A stretch of 64,000 nt of DNA, from positions 2,432,501 to 2,496,500 of the forward strand of contig NZ_CP041091.1 of the NCBI RefSeq assembly GCF_006494815.1, read 5' to 3'. Every line of letters starts with the position of its first letter. Position 1 is the first letter of the stretch. Both the position numbers and the translations under genes were made by a program. Origin of the DNA: Nocardioides sambongensis. GTDB lineage: Bacteria > Actinomycetota > Actinomycetes > Propionibacteriales > Nocardioidaceae. Shown here one piece after another: positions 29,047-39,657 of this stretch. A model generated the notes under the pieces. That model was given only the letters and a program-made list of their open reading frames with translations. It had not been told where the DNA came from and searched no databases.

Positions 29047-29742
29047 GTGAACTCCGCGCTCGAGCCGTGGCTCTACGGGATCGGCACCGCGCTCCCGCTG
29101 CTGATCGGTGCTGCCGTCGGCCTGCGCTACGACCTGCCCCGCTGGCTGCTGGCCGCGCTGATGGCGTTCGGCGCCGGCACCATGCTCGCCGCGGTCTCGA
29201 CCGAGCTGTTCCAGCCGGCCTTCGACGAGCTCGGCCTGCTCCCCGCCGGCATGGCGCTGATGGCCGGCACCCTGGTGTACGTCGTCGCCGACCGCCTGGT
29301 CGAGACCCGGCTCGGTCCCGCGGCCCTCGGACCCGCGCTGATGCTCGGGGCGCTGCTCGACGGGGTCCCGGAGAACATCGCCCTCGGCGTCTCCCTCACC
29401 GAGGGTGGGCTGGTGCTGCTGGTCGCCATCGCGGTCGGCAACATGCCCGAGGCGGTCGCCGGCGCGGCCTCGATGCGCGAGGACCACGCGATCGGACCGC
29501 GGCGCGGGATGGCGATGTGGACCGCGACCGCGGTGGCCCTGGCGCTGACCGTGCCGGCGGCCGAGGCGTTGTCCACCACGATCTCGACCGGCACCATCGC
29601 GGCGACCCAGGCGGTCGCCGGCGGTGCCACCATCGCGGTGCTGGCCGACTCGCTGATGCCGACCGCCTACCGCGACGGCGGCTGGTGGGTCGGGATCGCC
29701 ACCGCGCTCGGCTTCCTCACCGCGTTCGCGCTGGGTGGCTGA
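29047..29742 (+). CDS. ZIP family divalent metal transporter
   Basis: 231-residue membrane protein with about seven to eight helices. The metal-site helices read ALMAFGAGTMLAAVSTELFQ and ALLDGVPENIALGVSL; the DGVPEN motif is the family hallmark, although a His-rich loop is missing. ZIP proteins import Zn2+, Fe2+ or Mn2+; the metal is not predictable here. The gene is monocistronic, leaderless and ends in a strong terminator shared with the convergent matrixin gene. Confidence 0.85.
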   Translation: MNSALEPWLYGIGTALPLLIGAAVGLRYDLPRWLLAALMAFGAGTMLAAVSTELFQPAFDELGLLPAGMALMAGTLVYVVADRLVETRLGPAALGPALMLGALLDGVPENIALGVSLTEGGLVLLVAIAVGNMPEAVAGAASMREDHAIGPRRGMAMWTATAVALALTVPAAEALSTTISTGTIAATQAVAGGATIAVLADSLMPTAYRDGGWWVGIATALGFLTAFALGG

Positions 29743-29744
29743 GC

Positions 29745-29800
29745 ATCGGGGCGGCTGAGCGTCTCGACCGCTGGACGACGCTCAGCCGCACCGCCCCGAT
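29745..29800. terminator. Bidirectional terminator reaching into the matrixin coding region
   Basis: A 19-bp stem interrupted by a 5-base bulge (arms 29745-29763 and 29777-29800) starts three bases after the ZIP stop and includes the stop and last codons of the convergent protease gene. Confidence 0.75.
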
Positions 29801-30523
29801 CCGAGCGCGGCCAGGCCCGCCCGGTCGCCGGCGGCGTAGTCGAGCAGGCGGCCGTTGGAGGGATGCATCAGCTCGTTCACCGAGTCGACGTGGTCGAGGC
29901 CGAGCAGGTGACCGATCTCGTGCAGCAGCGTGGCACGCCGCACGGCATCGGGGTCGACGCCGCTGCCCGCGGCCGCGAGGTCGGCGCGGTCGTCGGTGTC
30001 CAGGGTGACCGCTCCGGTGACGTAGCGGCTCCACCCGCCGGACTCCTCGATCGAGCCGGCGCCGCCGAGCCCGACGACGTCACCACCCAGCTCGGCCACC
30101 TCGTCCTCGTCCGACCAGGCGAACAGCACCGGTTCGGCCCGCCCGAACCCGGGCACGAAGCGGGACTCCCAGACGGGACGGCGGTCGGTCTCGCCGTCGT
30201 AGGCGAACTGCAGACCGCTGATCGAGGACGCCTCGTCGAGGGCCTCGGCGACGACCTGGACCGCATCGGCCGGTCCGCCGTCGGGGTTGACCTCGTAGTG
30301 GATCTCGCGGCACGGGTCCCAGGCGACCGGCTCGGCGGGGTCGCCGGGCTGGGTGGCGAAGAAGGCGTAGGTGCCCTCGTCGGGGACGTTGGCGGGGATG
30401 CCCAGGGGTGCCTGGAGGCCGAGGAGCCGACGTACCGCCGAGAGGTTGCTGCCCGGCGCGAAGAGGACGACGCCGGCGAAGAGCACGACGCTCAGCAGCA
30501 GGACCAGGCCGGAGCGCCACCGA

Positions 30524-30531
<8 letters not shown>
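29782..30531 (-). CDS. Matrixin-type zinc metalloprotease, membrane-anchored or secreted
   Basis: 249-residue protein. Residues 8-30 form a hydrophobic segment ([20 protein letters not shown]) that acts as signal or anchor, so the rest is extracellular. The zinc site is [11 protein letters not shown] (about residues 204-214), followed by an ELMHP Met-turn, the matrixin arrangement. The upstream segment ([33 protein letters not shown]) matches the start of matrixin-like peptidase domains. No propeptide cysteine switch is obvious. Target unknown. The start overlaps the DUF255 gene by eight bases, indicating coupling. Confidence 0.85.
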
Positions 30532-32554
<2,023 letters not shown>

Positions 32555-32628
32555 GGCACCAGCGTGGCACGCCGGCGGGCGTGGGTGACCGGCACCTCCG
32601 GCGCCCGCGCGCCGGGTCCCCGTTCGCA

Positions 32629-34053
32629 TCAGCCGACGTCGAGCACCGTCTCGCGCCGTGGCAGCACGACCCCGCGACGCACCAGCTTGAGGCTGTAGAT
32701 CGTCTCCCCCGAGAGCCGGTGGCTGACGCCCGTGGCGATCACGATCGCGGCCATCAGCGGGAGGATGATCGAGTACTGCCCGGTCAGCTCGAACAGGATG
32801 ATCACCGCGGTGATCGGGGCGCGGGCGGCGCCAGCGAAGACCGCGCCCATCCCGACCAGGGCGTAGGCGCCGACCGAGCCGGCGACCGAGGGCACCAGCT
32901 GGTGCATCACCGCTCCGAAAGCGGCCCCGAGCATCGCCCCGATGAACAGGCTCGGGGCGAAGACGCCCCCGGAGCCGCCGATCCCGATGGTCAACGAGGT
33001 GGCCAGCATCTTCCCGACCAGAAGCAGCAGCAGGAAGCCGACGGCGTAGTCCCCCATCGCGGCGTGGTCGAGGACCGGGTAGCCGACGCCGTACATCTCC
33101 GGGAGCAGGAGAAGCACCAGGCCCAGGGCCAGTCCGCCCACCGCCGGTCGCGCCCACTCCGGCCCGCGCCAGAGCGCGTCGCAGGCGTCCTCGACGGCGT
33201 AGAGGACCTTCGCGAAGACGACGCCGACGACGCCGGCCAGCAGACCGAGCAGCACGAACAGGCCGTACTGGGCCGCGTGGTCGACGCGGAACTCCGGCAG
33301 CGAGAGGAACGGCTCGTCGCCCATCAGCGCCCGGCCCAGCGCGGACGCGGTCACCGCGGCGGCGACCACCATCCCGAACGCCTGGGCGACGAAGTCGGCG
33401 AGGATCAGCTCGACGGCGAAGAACGCGCCGGCCAGCGGCGCGTTGAACGTGGCCGCGATGCCGCCCGCCGCACCGCAGGCGACCAGCAGCCGCACGCGCG
33501 CGACCGGGAGCCGACCGATCCGGGCCAGCGTCGAGCCGGCGGCCGCACCGATCTGCACGATCGGTCCCTCGCGGCCCACCGAGCCGCCCCCACCGATGCA
33601 CAGCGCCGAGGCCAGTGCCTTGACCGCGACCACCGTCGGCGCGATCCGTCCGCCGCGCCGGGCGACGGCGTCCATCACCTCGGGCACGCCGTGCCCGCGG
33701 GCCTCCGGGGCGAAGCGGTGCACCAGCGGCCCGTAGATCAGCCCGGCCAGCACCGGGGCGAGCACCACGAACCACGGGCCGACCGACTCCCAACGGCCGT
33801 GACCCTCGCCGGCGACGGCGGCGTAGTCGTCGTAGCCGCTGAACAGCCGGGTGAAGGTGAGGATGAGCCAGCGGAAGACCACTGCGCAGAGAGCGGCGAC
33901 CGCGCCGACGCCGACAGCCAGCAGGAGCATCCCGACGTCGGAGGAGAGCGTCCGCTGCCATCGCTCGGCGAACCGTGAGGAGCCGGACATCTGGCCGAGC
34001 TGCGAATCGGGCTGCGAATCGGGCGGGGGTTCGGGCGGCGCAGCGTCGGACAT
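32629..34053 (-). CDS. CLC family chloride channel / H+-Cl- exchanger
   Basis: 474-residue membrane protein without CBS domains. The three anion-binding motifs are [10 protein letters not shown] (GSGIP-type), [11 protein letters not shown] with the gating Glu, and [18 protein letters not shown]. An inner Tyr occurs in QYSIILPLM. The N-terminus is Pro/Gln/Ser-rich. The ATG at 34053 is preferred over the one at 34062 because CATAAT ends seven bases before it, a leaderless arrangement. It is divergent from a marR gene 26 bases away, with a palindrome between, so MarR control of the channel is likely. Confidence 0.93.
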   Translation of the reverse strand: MSDAAPPEPPPDSQPDSQLGQMSGSSRFAERWQRTLSSDVGMLLLAVGVGAVAALCAVVFRWLILTFTRLFSGYDDYAAVAGEGHGRWESVGPWFVVLAPVLAGLIYGPLVHRFAPEARGHGVPEVMDAVARRGGRIAPTVVAVKALASALCIGGGGSVGREGPIVQIGAAAGSTLARIGRLPVARVRLLVACGAAGGIAATFNAPLAGAFFAVELILADFVAQAFGMVVAAAVTASALGRALMGDEPFLSLPEFRVDHAAQYGLFVLLGLLAGVVGVVFAKVLYAVEDACDALWRGPEWARPAVGGLALGLVLLLLPEMYGVGYPVLDHAAMGDYAVGFLLLLLVGKMLATSLTIGIGGSGGVFAPSLFIGAMLGAAFGAVMHQLVPSVAGSVGAYALVGMGAVFAGAARAPITAVIILFELTGQYSIILPLMAAIVIATGVSHRLSGETIYSLKLVRRGVVLPRRETVLDVG

Positions 34054-34056
34054 GCC

Positions 34057-34069
34057 TTGCATTATGCAA
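34057..34069. promoter_or_regulatory. MarR-type operator between clc and marR
   Basis: Perfect 13-bp palindrome TTGCATTATGCAA, located between two start codons only 26 bases apart. It covers the -10 hexamer CATAAT (34061-34066) of the clc gene and the probable -10 of marR. It matches the A/T-rich TTGCnn-nnGCAA form of many MarR operators. Confidence 0.65.
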
Positions 34070-34079
34070 TGATTGCTCG

Positions 34080-34562
34080 ATGCAAGCCAAGGCGCCCGAC
34101 GACGACCGCGAGGATCTCGTCGCTCTGCTGCTGACCGCCTCCCGGGCACTGGTCGGCGTCTCGGCCCGATCGCTGGCCGACGTCGAGGAGTCCGTCTCGC
34201 TGGCCCAGTTCCGCACCCTGGTGGTGCTGCGCTCCCAGGGTGCGAGCACCCTGCGTGAGCTGGCCACCCGGCTCGGCGTGAACTCCTCCACCGCGATGCG
34301 CTCCGTCGACCGGTTGGCCACCGCCGGCCTCGTCGAACGGCGCGCGAGCGACGAGGACCGGCGCCAGGTCGCGATCACCCTGAGCGGCTCCGGCGCGGAG
34401 CTGGTCGACGAGGTCACCCGGCGACGTCGTACGGCGATCGCGACGATCGTGGAGCAGATGCCGACCACACAGCGCCGCCACCTGGTCCGGGCGCTGCTCG
34501 CATTCGCCGAGGCGGCGGGCGAACCGCTCGCCGCCGAGGACGCCGGCCGGCTCGGCTGGTGA
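34080..34562 (+). CDS. MarR family transcriptional regulator
   Basis: 160-residue winged-helix regulator. Helices flank the DNA-binding domain ([41 protein letters not shown] and the wing [16 protein letters not shown]). The ATG at 34080 is close to the TTGCATTATGCAA palindrome, which fits autoregulation and control of the divergent CLC gene. Ligand unknown. No obvious redox Cys. Confidence 0.92.
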   Translation: MQAKAPDDDREDLVALLLTASRALVGVSARSLADVEESVSLAQFRTLVVLRSQGASTLRELATRLGVNSSTAMRSVDRLATAGLVERRASDEDRRQVAITLSGSGAELVDEVTRRRRTAIATIVEQMPTTQRRHLVRALLAFAEAAGEPLAAEDAGRLGW

Positions 34563-34598
34563 CTGACTCGTCCGGGACGGTCGGACCGATCGGTCTGG

Positions 34599-34976
34599 TC
34601 AGACCGGCCCCGGGCGCGCCACCTGCGCCGCCAGGCGCTCGGGTGCCTGGATGCAGTAGGAGTCGGTGAGGAGCTCGGTCAGCTCGACCCAGTCCGTCTC
34701 CTCGTCGAGAACCATCCCGACCGCGTTGCCGCCCACCCGGAAGTAGGGCTCGCCGAGATGGGCGAAGGCCATCACCTCACCGGCCTCGGCCCGGAAGGTG
34801 ATCCGGAAGAGCTGGTCCTCGCCGCCGAAGACGTGGGCCACGGTCGCGTTGCCGACCCGCCAGCGCACCCCGGTCCATGCGGCCTCCTCCTCGCAGCGCG
34901 GCAGCTCCGCAAGGATGCCGCGGAGCCTCTCCACCCAGACCAGCGGTACGTCGGGGCGCTGCACACGTCGAGCCAT
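34599..34976 (-). CDS. YjbR/MmcQ-like protein
   Basis: 125-residue protein of the YjbR/MmcQ fold family, inferred from the layout [50 protein letters not shown] and [14 protein letters not shown]. Members are small cytoplasmic proteins with a CyaY-like fold and no settled role. The ATG at 34976 is chosen as the first plausible start; no strong ribosome site is seen. It is convergent with marR. Confidence 0.7.
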   Translation of the reverse strand: MARRVQRPDVPLVWVERLRGILAELPRCEEEAAWTGVRWRVGNATVAHVFGGEDQLFRITFRAEAGEVMAFAHLGEPYFRVGGNAVGMVLDEETDWVELTELLTDSYCIQAPERLAAQVARPGPV

Positions 34977-35150
34977 CCGCGCAGCATCCCAGGAGTCACC
35001 GACAACGCGATCCGGCCCACCCGCCGTCCCCAGTGCCGGGCGCTGGGCCGACCCTCCACAGGGCCGTGCGCGATCGCGATCCGAGCGCCGCGGACTTCCT
35101 AGCGTCGGCGAGGCCGGAGAGCCCGGCACCGAGTCTCGGGAGGAGACCCC

Positions 35151-35552
35151 ATGACCACCATCAGTCCGACCACCCCGACCACCCCGACCACCCCGATGCG
35201 CACCGGCCGGCGCCGCGTCGCCCTGACGCTGCTCGCCGTACTCGGCCCCACGGTCGGCACGCTCGCCGCGCTGACCGTGCCGAGCGTTGCCGAGACCGAC
35301 ACCCGCGCCCCCGCCCGCCTCGCCGGCAAGACCATCGTCGAGGTGTCCGGCAGCGCCGCGAACGGCTTCTCCATCCAGCGCCTGGACGGCACCACCGAAT
35401 ACCCGCCGACCGATTCCGAGGCGATGGCGGAGTGCGGGGAGTATGACAAGCGCTTCCGTCGCGCGCGCTGTCGCGCCGAGGTCAACCAGTGGTACGCCGA
35501 CCTCGCCGAGATGCGCCGGACCATCAACTACTACCAGCGCCTCTTCGACTGA
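35151..35552 (+). CDS. Small secreted or membrane-anchored protein, unknown function
   Basis: 133-residue protein with no recognised domain. A GGAGG site precedes the ATG. The N-terminus holds a TTP repeat (three copies of a 9-base unit) and a basic stretch (MRTGRRR) before a hydrophobic segment (VALTLLAVLGPTVGTLAALTV) that could be a signal peptide or anchor, ending near SVAET. The mature part is short and charged, with Cys residues in MAECGEYD and RRARCRAE, a possible disulfide, and an aromatic C-terminus (TINYYQRLFD). Stands alone. Confidence 0.6.
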   Translation: MTTISPTTPTTPTTPMRTGRRRVALTLLAVLGPTVGTLAALTVPSVAETDTRAPARLAGKTIVEVSGSAANGFSIQRLDGTTEYPPTDSEAMAECGEYDKRFRRARCRAEVNQWYADLAEMRRTINYYQRLFD

Positions 35553-35679
35553 GCGCGACCCGTCGAGCCGACCTGACCCTGCCGACCTGACCCGGCAGAT
35601 CCGATCGGGCGGGGAGGCCCGTCCGGCCGTCGTGGGCCTGAGACTACGGTGGGAGGCCCACGACGGAAGGAATGCGCAG

Positions 35680-36570
35680 ATGACCGCGACGGGCGAGGAC
35701 GCCACCAACACCATCGACGGCGGGCTGGAGAAGGTCGGCGTCGTCGGCGGCGGACTGATGGGATCCGGCATCGCCGAGGTCGCGGCACGCTCCGGCCGCT
35801 CGGTCGTCGTTGCCGAAGCCACCCAGTCCGCCGCCGACGCCGCGCGGGCCCGGATCGAGAAGTCGTTGCAGCGCGCCGCCCAGCGCGGCAAGCTCGAGGA
35901 CCCCGAAGGCGTGCTCGGACGCATCGGGTTCTCGGCCGACCTGGACGCACTCGCCGACCGCGACCTCGTGGTCGAGGCGATCGTGGAGAACGAGGACGCC
36001 AAGACCGAGCTGTTCGCGCGACTCGACAAGATCGTGGCCGCCCCGGACGCGATCCTGGCCTCGAACACCTCCTCCATCCCGATCATGAAGCTGGCGGTCG
36101 CCACCTCGCGCCCGCAGCAGGTGCTCGGCATCCACTTCTTCAACCCGGTGCCCGTGCTGTCGCTCGTCGAGCTCGTCCCGTCGCTGATGACCGCCGAGGC
36201 GACAACCGAGCGCGCCCGCTCCTTCGTCCAGGACGGCCTGGGCAAGCACGCGATCGACTGCCAGGACCGCGCCGGCTTCGTGGTCAACGCGCTGCTGATC
36301 CCGTTCATCCTCTCGGCGATCCGGATGTACGAGTCCGGGTTCGCCAGCGCCGAGGACATCGACTCCGGCCTGGTCCGGGGTGCCGCGCACCCGCAGGGCC
36401 CGCTGGCGCTGGCCGACCTGATCGGCCTGGACACCACCAAGGCCGTCGCCGAGTCGCTCTACGAGGAGTTCAAGGAGCCCCTCTACGCTCCCCCGCCGCT
36501 GCTGGCCCGGATGGTCGACGCCGGCCTCCTCGGCCGCAAGGCCGGGCGCGGCTTCTACACCTACGGCTGA
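35680..36570 (+). CDS. 3-hydroxybutyryl-CoA dehydrogenase family protein
   Basis: 296-residue NAD(P)-dependent 3-hydroxyacyl-CoA dehydrogenase, acting in beta-oxidation or butyrate-type metabolism. The nucleotide fold begins KVGVVGGGLMGSGIAEVAAR. Further landmarks are VVEAIVENEDAKTELF, ASNTSSIPI, GIHFFNPVPVLSLVELV with the catalytic His, and DRAGFVVNALLIPF. Length equals the stand-alone Hbd/PaaH type. The ATG at 35680 has GGAAGGA upstream. A long run of 22-bp repeats follows the gene. Confidence 0.92.
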   Translation: MTATGEDATNTIDGGLEKVGVVGGGLMGSGIAEVAARSGRSVVVAEATQSAADAARARIEKSLQRAAQRGKLEDPEGVLGRIGFSADLDALADRDLVVEAIVENEDAKTELFARLDKIVAAPDAILASNTSSIPIMKLAVATSRPQQVLGIHFFNPVPVLSLVELVPSLMTAEATTERARSFVQDGLGKHAIDCQDRAGFVVNALLIPFILSAIRMYESGFASAEDIDSGLVRGAAHPQGPLALADLIGLDTTKAVAESLYEEFKEPLYAPPPLLARMVDAGLLGRKAGRGFYTYG

Positions 36571-36596
36571 CCGCGTCGGTCGGTGAGGCCGCCCGC

Positions 36597-36750
36597 GCCT
36601 CACCGACCCTTCGCCCGCTCCTCGGCGACCCTTCGCCCGCTCCTCGGCGACCCTTCGCCCGCGCCTCACCGACCCTTCGACCCGGCGCGACCGACCTCTC
36701 GACCGCACGCCCGCGACCTCTCGACCGGGCGCGACCGACCTCTCAGCGAC
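36597..36750. repeat. Seven tandem 22-bp repeats between convergent genes
   Basis: Units start at 36597, 36619, 36641, 36663, 36685, 36707 and 36729. Each carries a core CGACC(C/T)(T/C)TC with a trailing CGnCCG. Units 1-4 end in CCCTTCG and units 5-7 in CCTCTCG. The array fills the gap between the dehydrogenase and the MpaB-like gene and covers the last codons of the latter. Confidence 0.85.
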
Positions 36751-38017
36751 CGCCGCGCAACTCCCCGAGCCCCTCCGCCTCCCCTGCGAAATAGCTCTCC
36801 ACCACCTCGCGTCCGCGCCGCTTGCCCCAGGCGCGGAGGCGTCGCTCCCCTCCGGGCAGGCGGGCGACCAGGCGGTAGCGGACGGTGTTGAGCACCCCGA
36901 TGTAGAGGTGCGCCCACGGCGGGCGCAGCGGCAGCCCGAACTCCCGCATCGACTCCGGCCCGAGGAACACGGTCAGCATGCTGAGCAGCCGCTCGGTCTC
37001 GAACCGGCGGCGCCACGGCAGCAGCGCGGCCGGCCACCGCGGGAAGGCCCGCCGTCCCTGGGCGGCCACGATCGCCTGGGTGAGCTGCGGGCCGGCGTCG
37101 GACATCCCGGCCTGGGCGAGCAGCACGTGATAGCTGATCCGGTGGCGCTCCCACTCGTCGTCGACGAGGAAGTCCTCGTGCACGCCCATCAGCCATCCGA
37201 CGTACTTCCACAGGTGCATCAGGGCGCGCGAGTCGCGGCCGTCGACCGGGACGCCGAGCGCGCGGCAGCCGATGATCAGGACCCCGTCGAAGAGGCCCAG
37301 GGTCGAGGCCTGGTCGGACATGTTGATCGGGAGACCCCACCGCTCGGTGTCCCACTGCTCGGCGAAGCCGGCGTTCACCAGGGCGTGCATCGCCCGTACG
37401 TGCACGGTCAGGCGCCACCCCTCCCCACCGGGCCGCCCGTCGCGCGGCGGTCGCAGGGCTCCGGGGTCGGCCAGGCTGTCGCCCCACTTCTGCGTCTCGG
37501 CCAGCCGGCGCCGGGTCATGTCCCCGGTCAACCCTCCCGTCGCCACCAGCAGGTCGATCGGTCCTCCGAACCGGTAGCCGCCGATCAGCGCCAGCTGGAG
37601 CAGTACGTCGGCCGCGTTCTGGCCCAGGCGCCGGAAGACCGCGGCACCCTCGTCGACCAGCCCCCAGTCCACCCACGCCGGGACCCGCTCGACCTCCTCG
37701 AAGAACTCCACCAGCGCCGGGGCCGGGTCCGGGACCGCCGCGACACCACCCGCCAGAGCCGCGCGGAACTCGTCCATCCGGACCCTCCCGGGCGCCCCGG
37801 CTCGCATCCGCATCGCCTCGGCCAGCCCCGCGCCGAGCCGATCGGTCTCGAAGAAGCCACGGCCGATGCGGTCCATCAGCCCCTCGTCGACTCCGGAGTC
37901 GTCGATCCGCCCGAAGATCCGCAGGGGTCGTCCGAGTCGGCGGGAGCGCTCCTCGGCCTCGCGGAATCGCGTCGGGTAGCGGGCGGTCGAGCCGGGGACA
38001 TCTGCGGTCGCGGTCAT
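36743..38017 (-). CDS. MpaB/DUF2236 family oxygenase-like protein
   Basis: 424-residue member of the DUF2236/MpaB family, whose characterised relatives are heme-dependent latex-clearing or oxygenase enzymes. Landmarks are FFEEVERVPAWVDWGLVDEG, GYRFGGPIDLLVATGG, TVHVRAMHALVN, INMSDQASTLGLFDGVLI and YVGWLMGVHEDFLVDD with candidate heme-binding His. The ATG at 38017 is chosen because the alternative start at 38065 would encode a probable operator. It is divergent from a tetR gene and probably controlled by it. C-terminal codons come from the 22-bp repeat array. Substrate unknown. Confidence 0.8.
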   Translation of the reverse strand: MTATADVPGSTARYPTRFREAEERSRRLGRPLRIFGRIDDSGVDEGLMDRIGRGFFETDRLGAGLAEAMRMRAGAPGRVRMDEFRAALAGGVAAVPDPAPALVEFFEEVERVPAWVDWGLVDEGAAVFRRLGQNAADVLLQLALIGGYRFGGPIDLLVATGGLTGDMTRRRLAETQKWGDSLADPGALRPPRDGRPGGEGWRLTVHVRAMHALVNAGFAEQWDTERWGLPINMSDQASTLGLFDGVLIIGCRALGVPVDGRDSRALMHLWKYVGWLMGVHEDFLVDDEWERHRISYHVLLAQAGMSDAGPQLTQAIVAAQGRRAFPRWPAALLPWRRRFETERLLSMLTVFLGPESMREFGLPLRPPWAHLYIGVLNTVRYRLVARLPGGERRLRAWGKRRGREVVESYFAGEAEGLGELRGGR

Positions 38018-38031
38018 GCCTCCAGCATGAA

Positions 38032-38047
38032 ACGAGTCTTTGCTCGT
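38032..38047. promoter_or_regulatory. Candidate TetR operator
   Basis: ACGAG-TCTTTG-CTCGT, a 5-bp inverted repeat with 6-base spacer, 15 bases upstream of the MpaB-like start and 47 bases upstream of the divergent tetR start. Confidence 0.45.
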
Positions 38048-38094
38048 CTTCAAGTCGCGTTCCATCCCGGCTCCCCGGATGGAAGACTGACCGG

Positions 38095-38703
38095 ATGCGG
38101 AACGAGATGCGGAAGAGCCCCCGGCAGCAACGTTCCCGGCAGACCGTCGAGCGCATCGTCGACGCCGGACGCATGGTGCTCGCCGAGCAGGGCTACGACG
38201 CGTTCTCGACCAACCGGGTCGCCGCGGTGGCCGGCGTCAGCCCGGGATCGCTCTACCAGTACTTCCCGGACAAGGACGCCATCCTCACCATCGTCATCGA
38301 CCGCTACTGGGACGAGGTCGCCGAGCAGGTCGCTGCCTCGCTCAACGATCGGATCGGCCCCGGTGCGATCGGGCCGGACGTGGTGCGCTCCATCATCGAC
38401 GCGCTGTTCTCGGCGCTGGAGGGCAACCCCGCGCTGCTGCGGGTGCTGACCGAGCAGCTGCCCCAGGTCGCGAACCGGGAGCGCCGTCAGGCCCTCGAGC
38501 AGCGGATCCGGGACGTGCTGGTCACCTACCTCACCGCGCGACCGGAGTCCTCACGCCGCCCCGACGTCAACCTGGCCGCCTGGGTGCTGGTGATGGCGGT
38601 GCAGAACGTCGCGCTGCGGTGGTCGCTGGACCGTCCCGGCTTCGACCGCGACCGGGTGCTCGACGAGGTGGTCGTGCTGGTCGGCGGCTACCTGCTCGCG
38701 TGA
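38095..38703 (+). CDS. TetR family transcriptional regulator
   Basis: 202-residue regulator with the typical N-terminal helix-turn-helix (QRSRQTVERIVDAGRMVLAE, FSTNRVAAVAGVSPGSLYQY, FPDKDAILTIV) and a divergent ligand-binding C-terminus of the TetR_C group. Located head-to-head with the MpaB-like gene, so likely represses it and itself. Its 3' end overlaps the convergent lysE-type gene by 16 bases. Confidence 0.92.
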   Translation: MRNEMRKSPRQQRSRQTVERIVDAGRMVLAEQGYDAFSTNRVAAVAGVSPGSLYQYFPDKDAILTIVIDRYWDEVAEQVAASLNDRIGPGAIGPDVVRSIIDALFSALEGNPALLRVLTEQLPQVANRERRQALEQRIRDVLVTYLTARPESSRRPDVNLAAWVLVMAVQNVALRWSLDRPGFDRDRVLDEVVVLVGGYLLA

Positions 38704-39335
38704 CCGGTGAAGACCAGACCCACGCCGAGCCCGATCATCGACGTACCGCCCAGCAGGCCGAGGCCTTCGCTACGTCGCGGTGAGCGGACGAACCAGTCAC
38801 GCGCGCTGCCGGCGGCCACCGCCCACACGCAGTCGCAGACGAAGCCCAGCACCACGGCGACCAGGCCGAGCACGAACATCTGCGTCGGCACCGACGCCGC
38901 CGCCGCGCCGCGGTCCACGAACGGCGGGAGCAGCGCCGCGAAGATCATGAAGCCCTTCGGGTTGGTCACTCCGACCACGAAGCCCTGACGGACCGCCTGC
39001 CCGGCTCCCAGCGGACCGCCCGCGGCCGCGCCGACCCGGAGCGCGCGACGGTGCCGGATCGCCTGGATCCCGAGCCACACCAGGTACGCCGCGCCGACCA
39101 GCTTGATCACGGTGAACACCACGATCGAGCGCGCCACCACGGCACCGAGCCCGACCGCGACCAGGCTCATCACCACGAAGAGGCCGGCGGTGTTGCCGAC
39201 CACGGTGGCCAGCGCGACCCGCTGGCCGTAGGTGATCGCCCGGCCCAGGGTGAAGACGACGCTCGGCCCGGGGATCACGATCAGCACCAGGGCGGCGACC
39301 CCGAAGCCGAGCAGCTGCTCGGGGCTGACCGGCAT
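38688..39335 (-). CDS. LysE family exporter
   Basis: 215-residue membrane protein with six helices, of the LysE/RhtB family that exports amino acids. Landmarks are VLIVIPGPSVVFTLGRAITY in the first helix, VKLVGAAYLVWLGIQAIRHR and VGVTNPKGFMIFAALLPPFV. Substrate unknown. The small membrane gene upstream ends 11 bases before its start, so the two are probably co-transcribed. Confidence 0.9.
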   Translation of the reverse strand: MPVSPEQLLGFGVAALVLIVIPGPSVVFTLGRAITYGQRVALATVVGNTAGLFVVMSLVAVGLGAVVARSIVVFTVIKLVGAAYLVWLGIQAIRHRRALRVGAAAGGPLGAGQAVRQGFVVGVTNPKGFMIFAALLPPFVDRGAAAASVPTQMFVLGLVAVVLGFVCDCVWAVAAGSARDWFVRSPRRSEGLGLLGGTSMIGLGVGLVFTGHASR

Positions 39336-39345
39336 CGGCGCCGGG

Positions 39346-39594
39346 TCAGCGCTCGTCGGCGGCCGAGCCGCCCCGCGCCCTCGCCACCTTCTCGGCGGCC
39401 TCGGCGCCGAACACCCCGTCGGCGGCGGCCTTGTCGGTCTTGCGCAGCTGCCTGACCAGGCTCCACCCGAGCACGACCACCGCGAGGATCAGGCCGATGA
39501 ACACCGCGAAGCCCATCCACCCGGCGACGACGTCGTTCGCGTCAGGCGCCTTCTCGACGAGGGGCGTCAGGAGCGGGGCTATTCCGGCCAACAT
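39346..39594 (-). CDS. Small single-helix membrane protein
   Basis: 82-residue protein with one transmembrane helix (WMGFAVFIGLILAVVVLGWSL, residues 26-46), a short periplasmic start and a charged cytoplasmic tail (RQLRKTDKAAADGVFG). No known domain. It lies between mca and lysE on the same strand and is probably in their transcript. Confidence 0.7.
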   Translation of the reverse strand: MLAGIAPLLTPLVEKAPDANDVVAGWMGFAVFIGLILAVVVLGWSLVRQLRKTDKAAADGVFGAEAAEKVARARGGSAADER

Positions 39595-39657
39595 GCATCC
39601 ATACTGCCACTGCGCGGCACAGGAGGCCGAGTCGGCGTCGGGTCGGGCGGATTCCGG

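Noticed and set aside
36597..36750. 22-bp repeats considered as a CRISPR array
   Set aside because: Units are contiguous with no unique spacers, and no cas gene is near.
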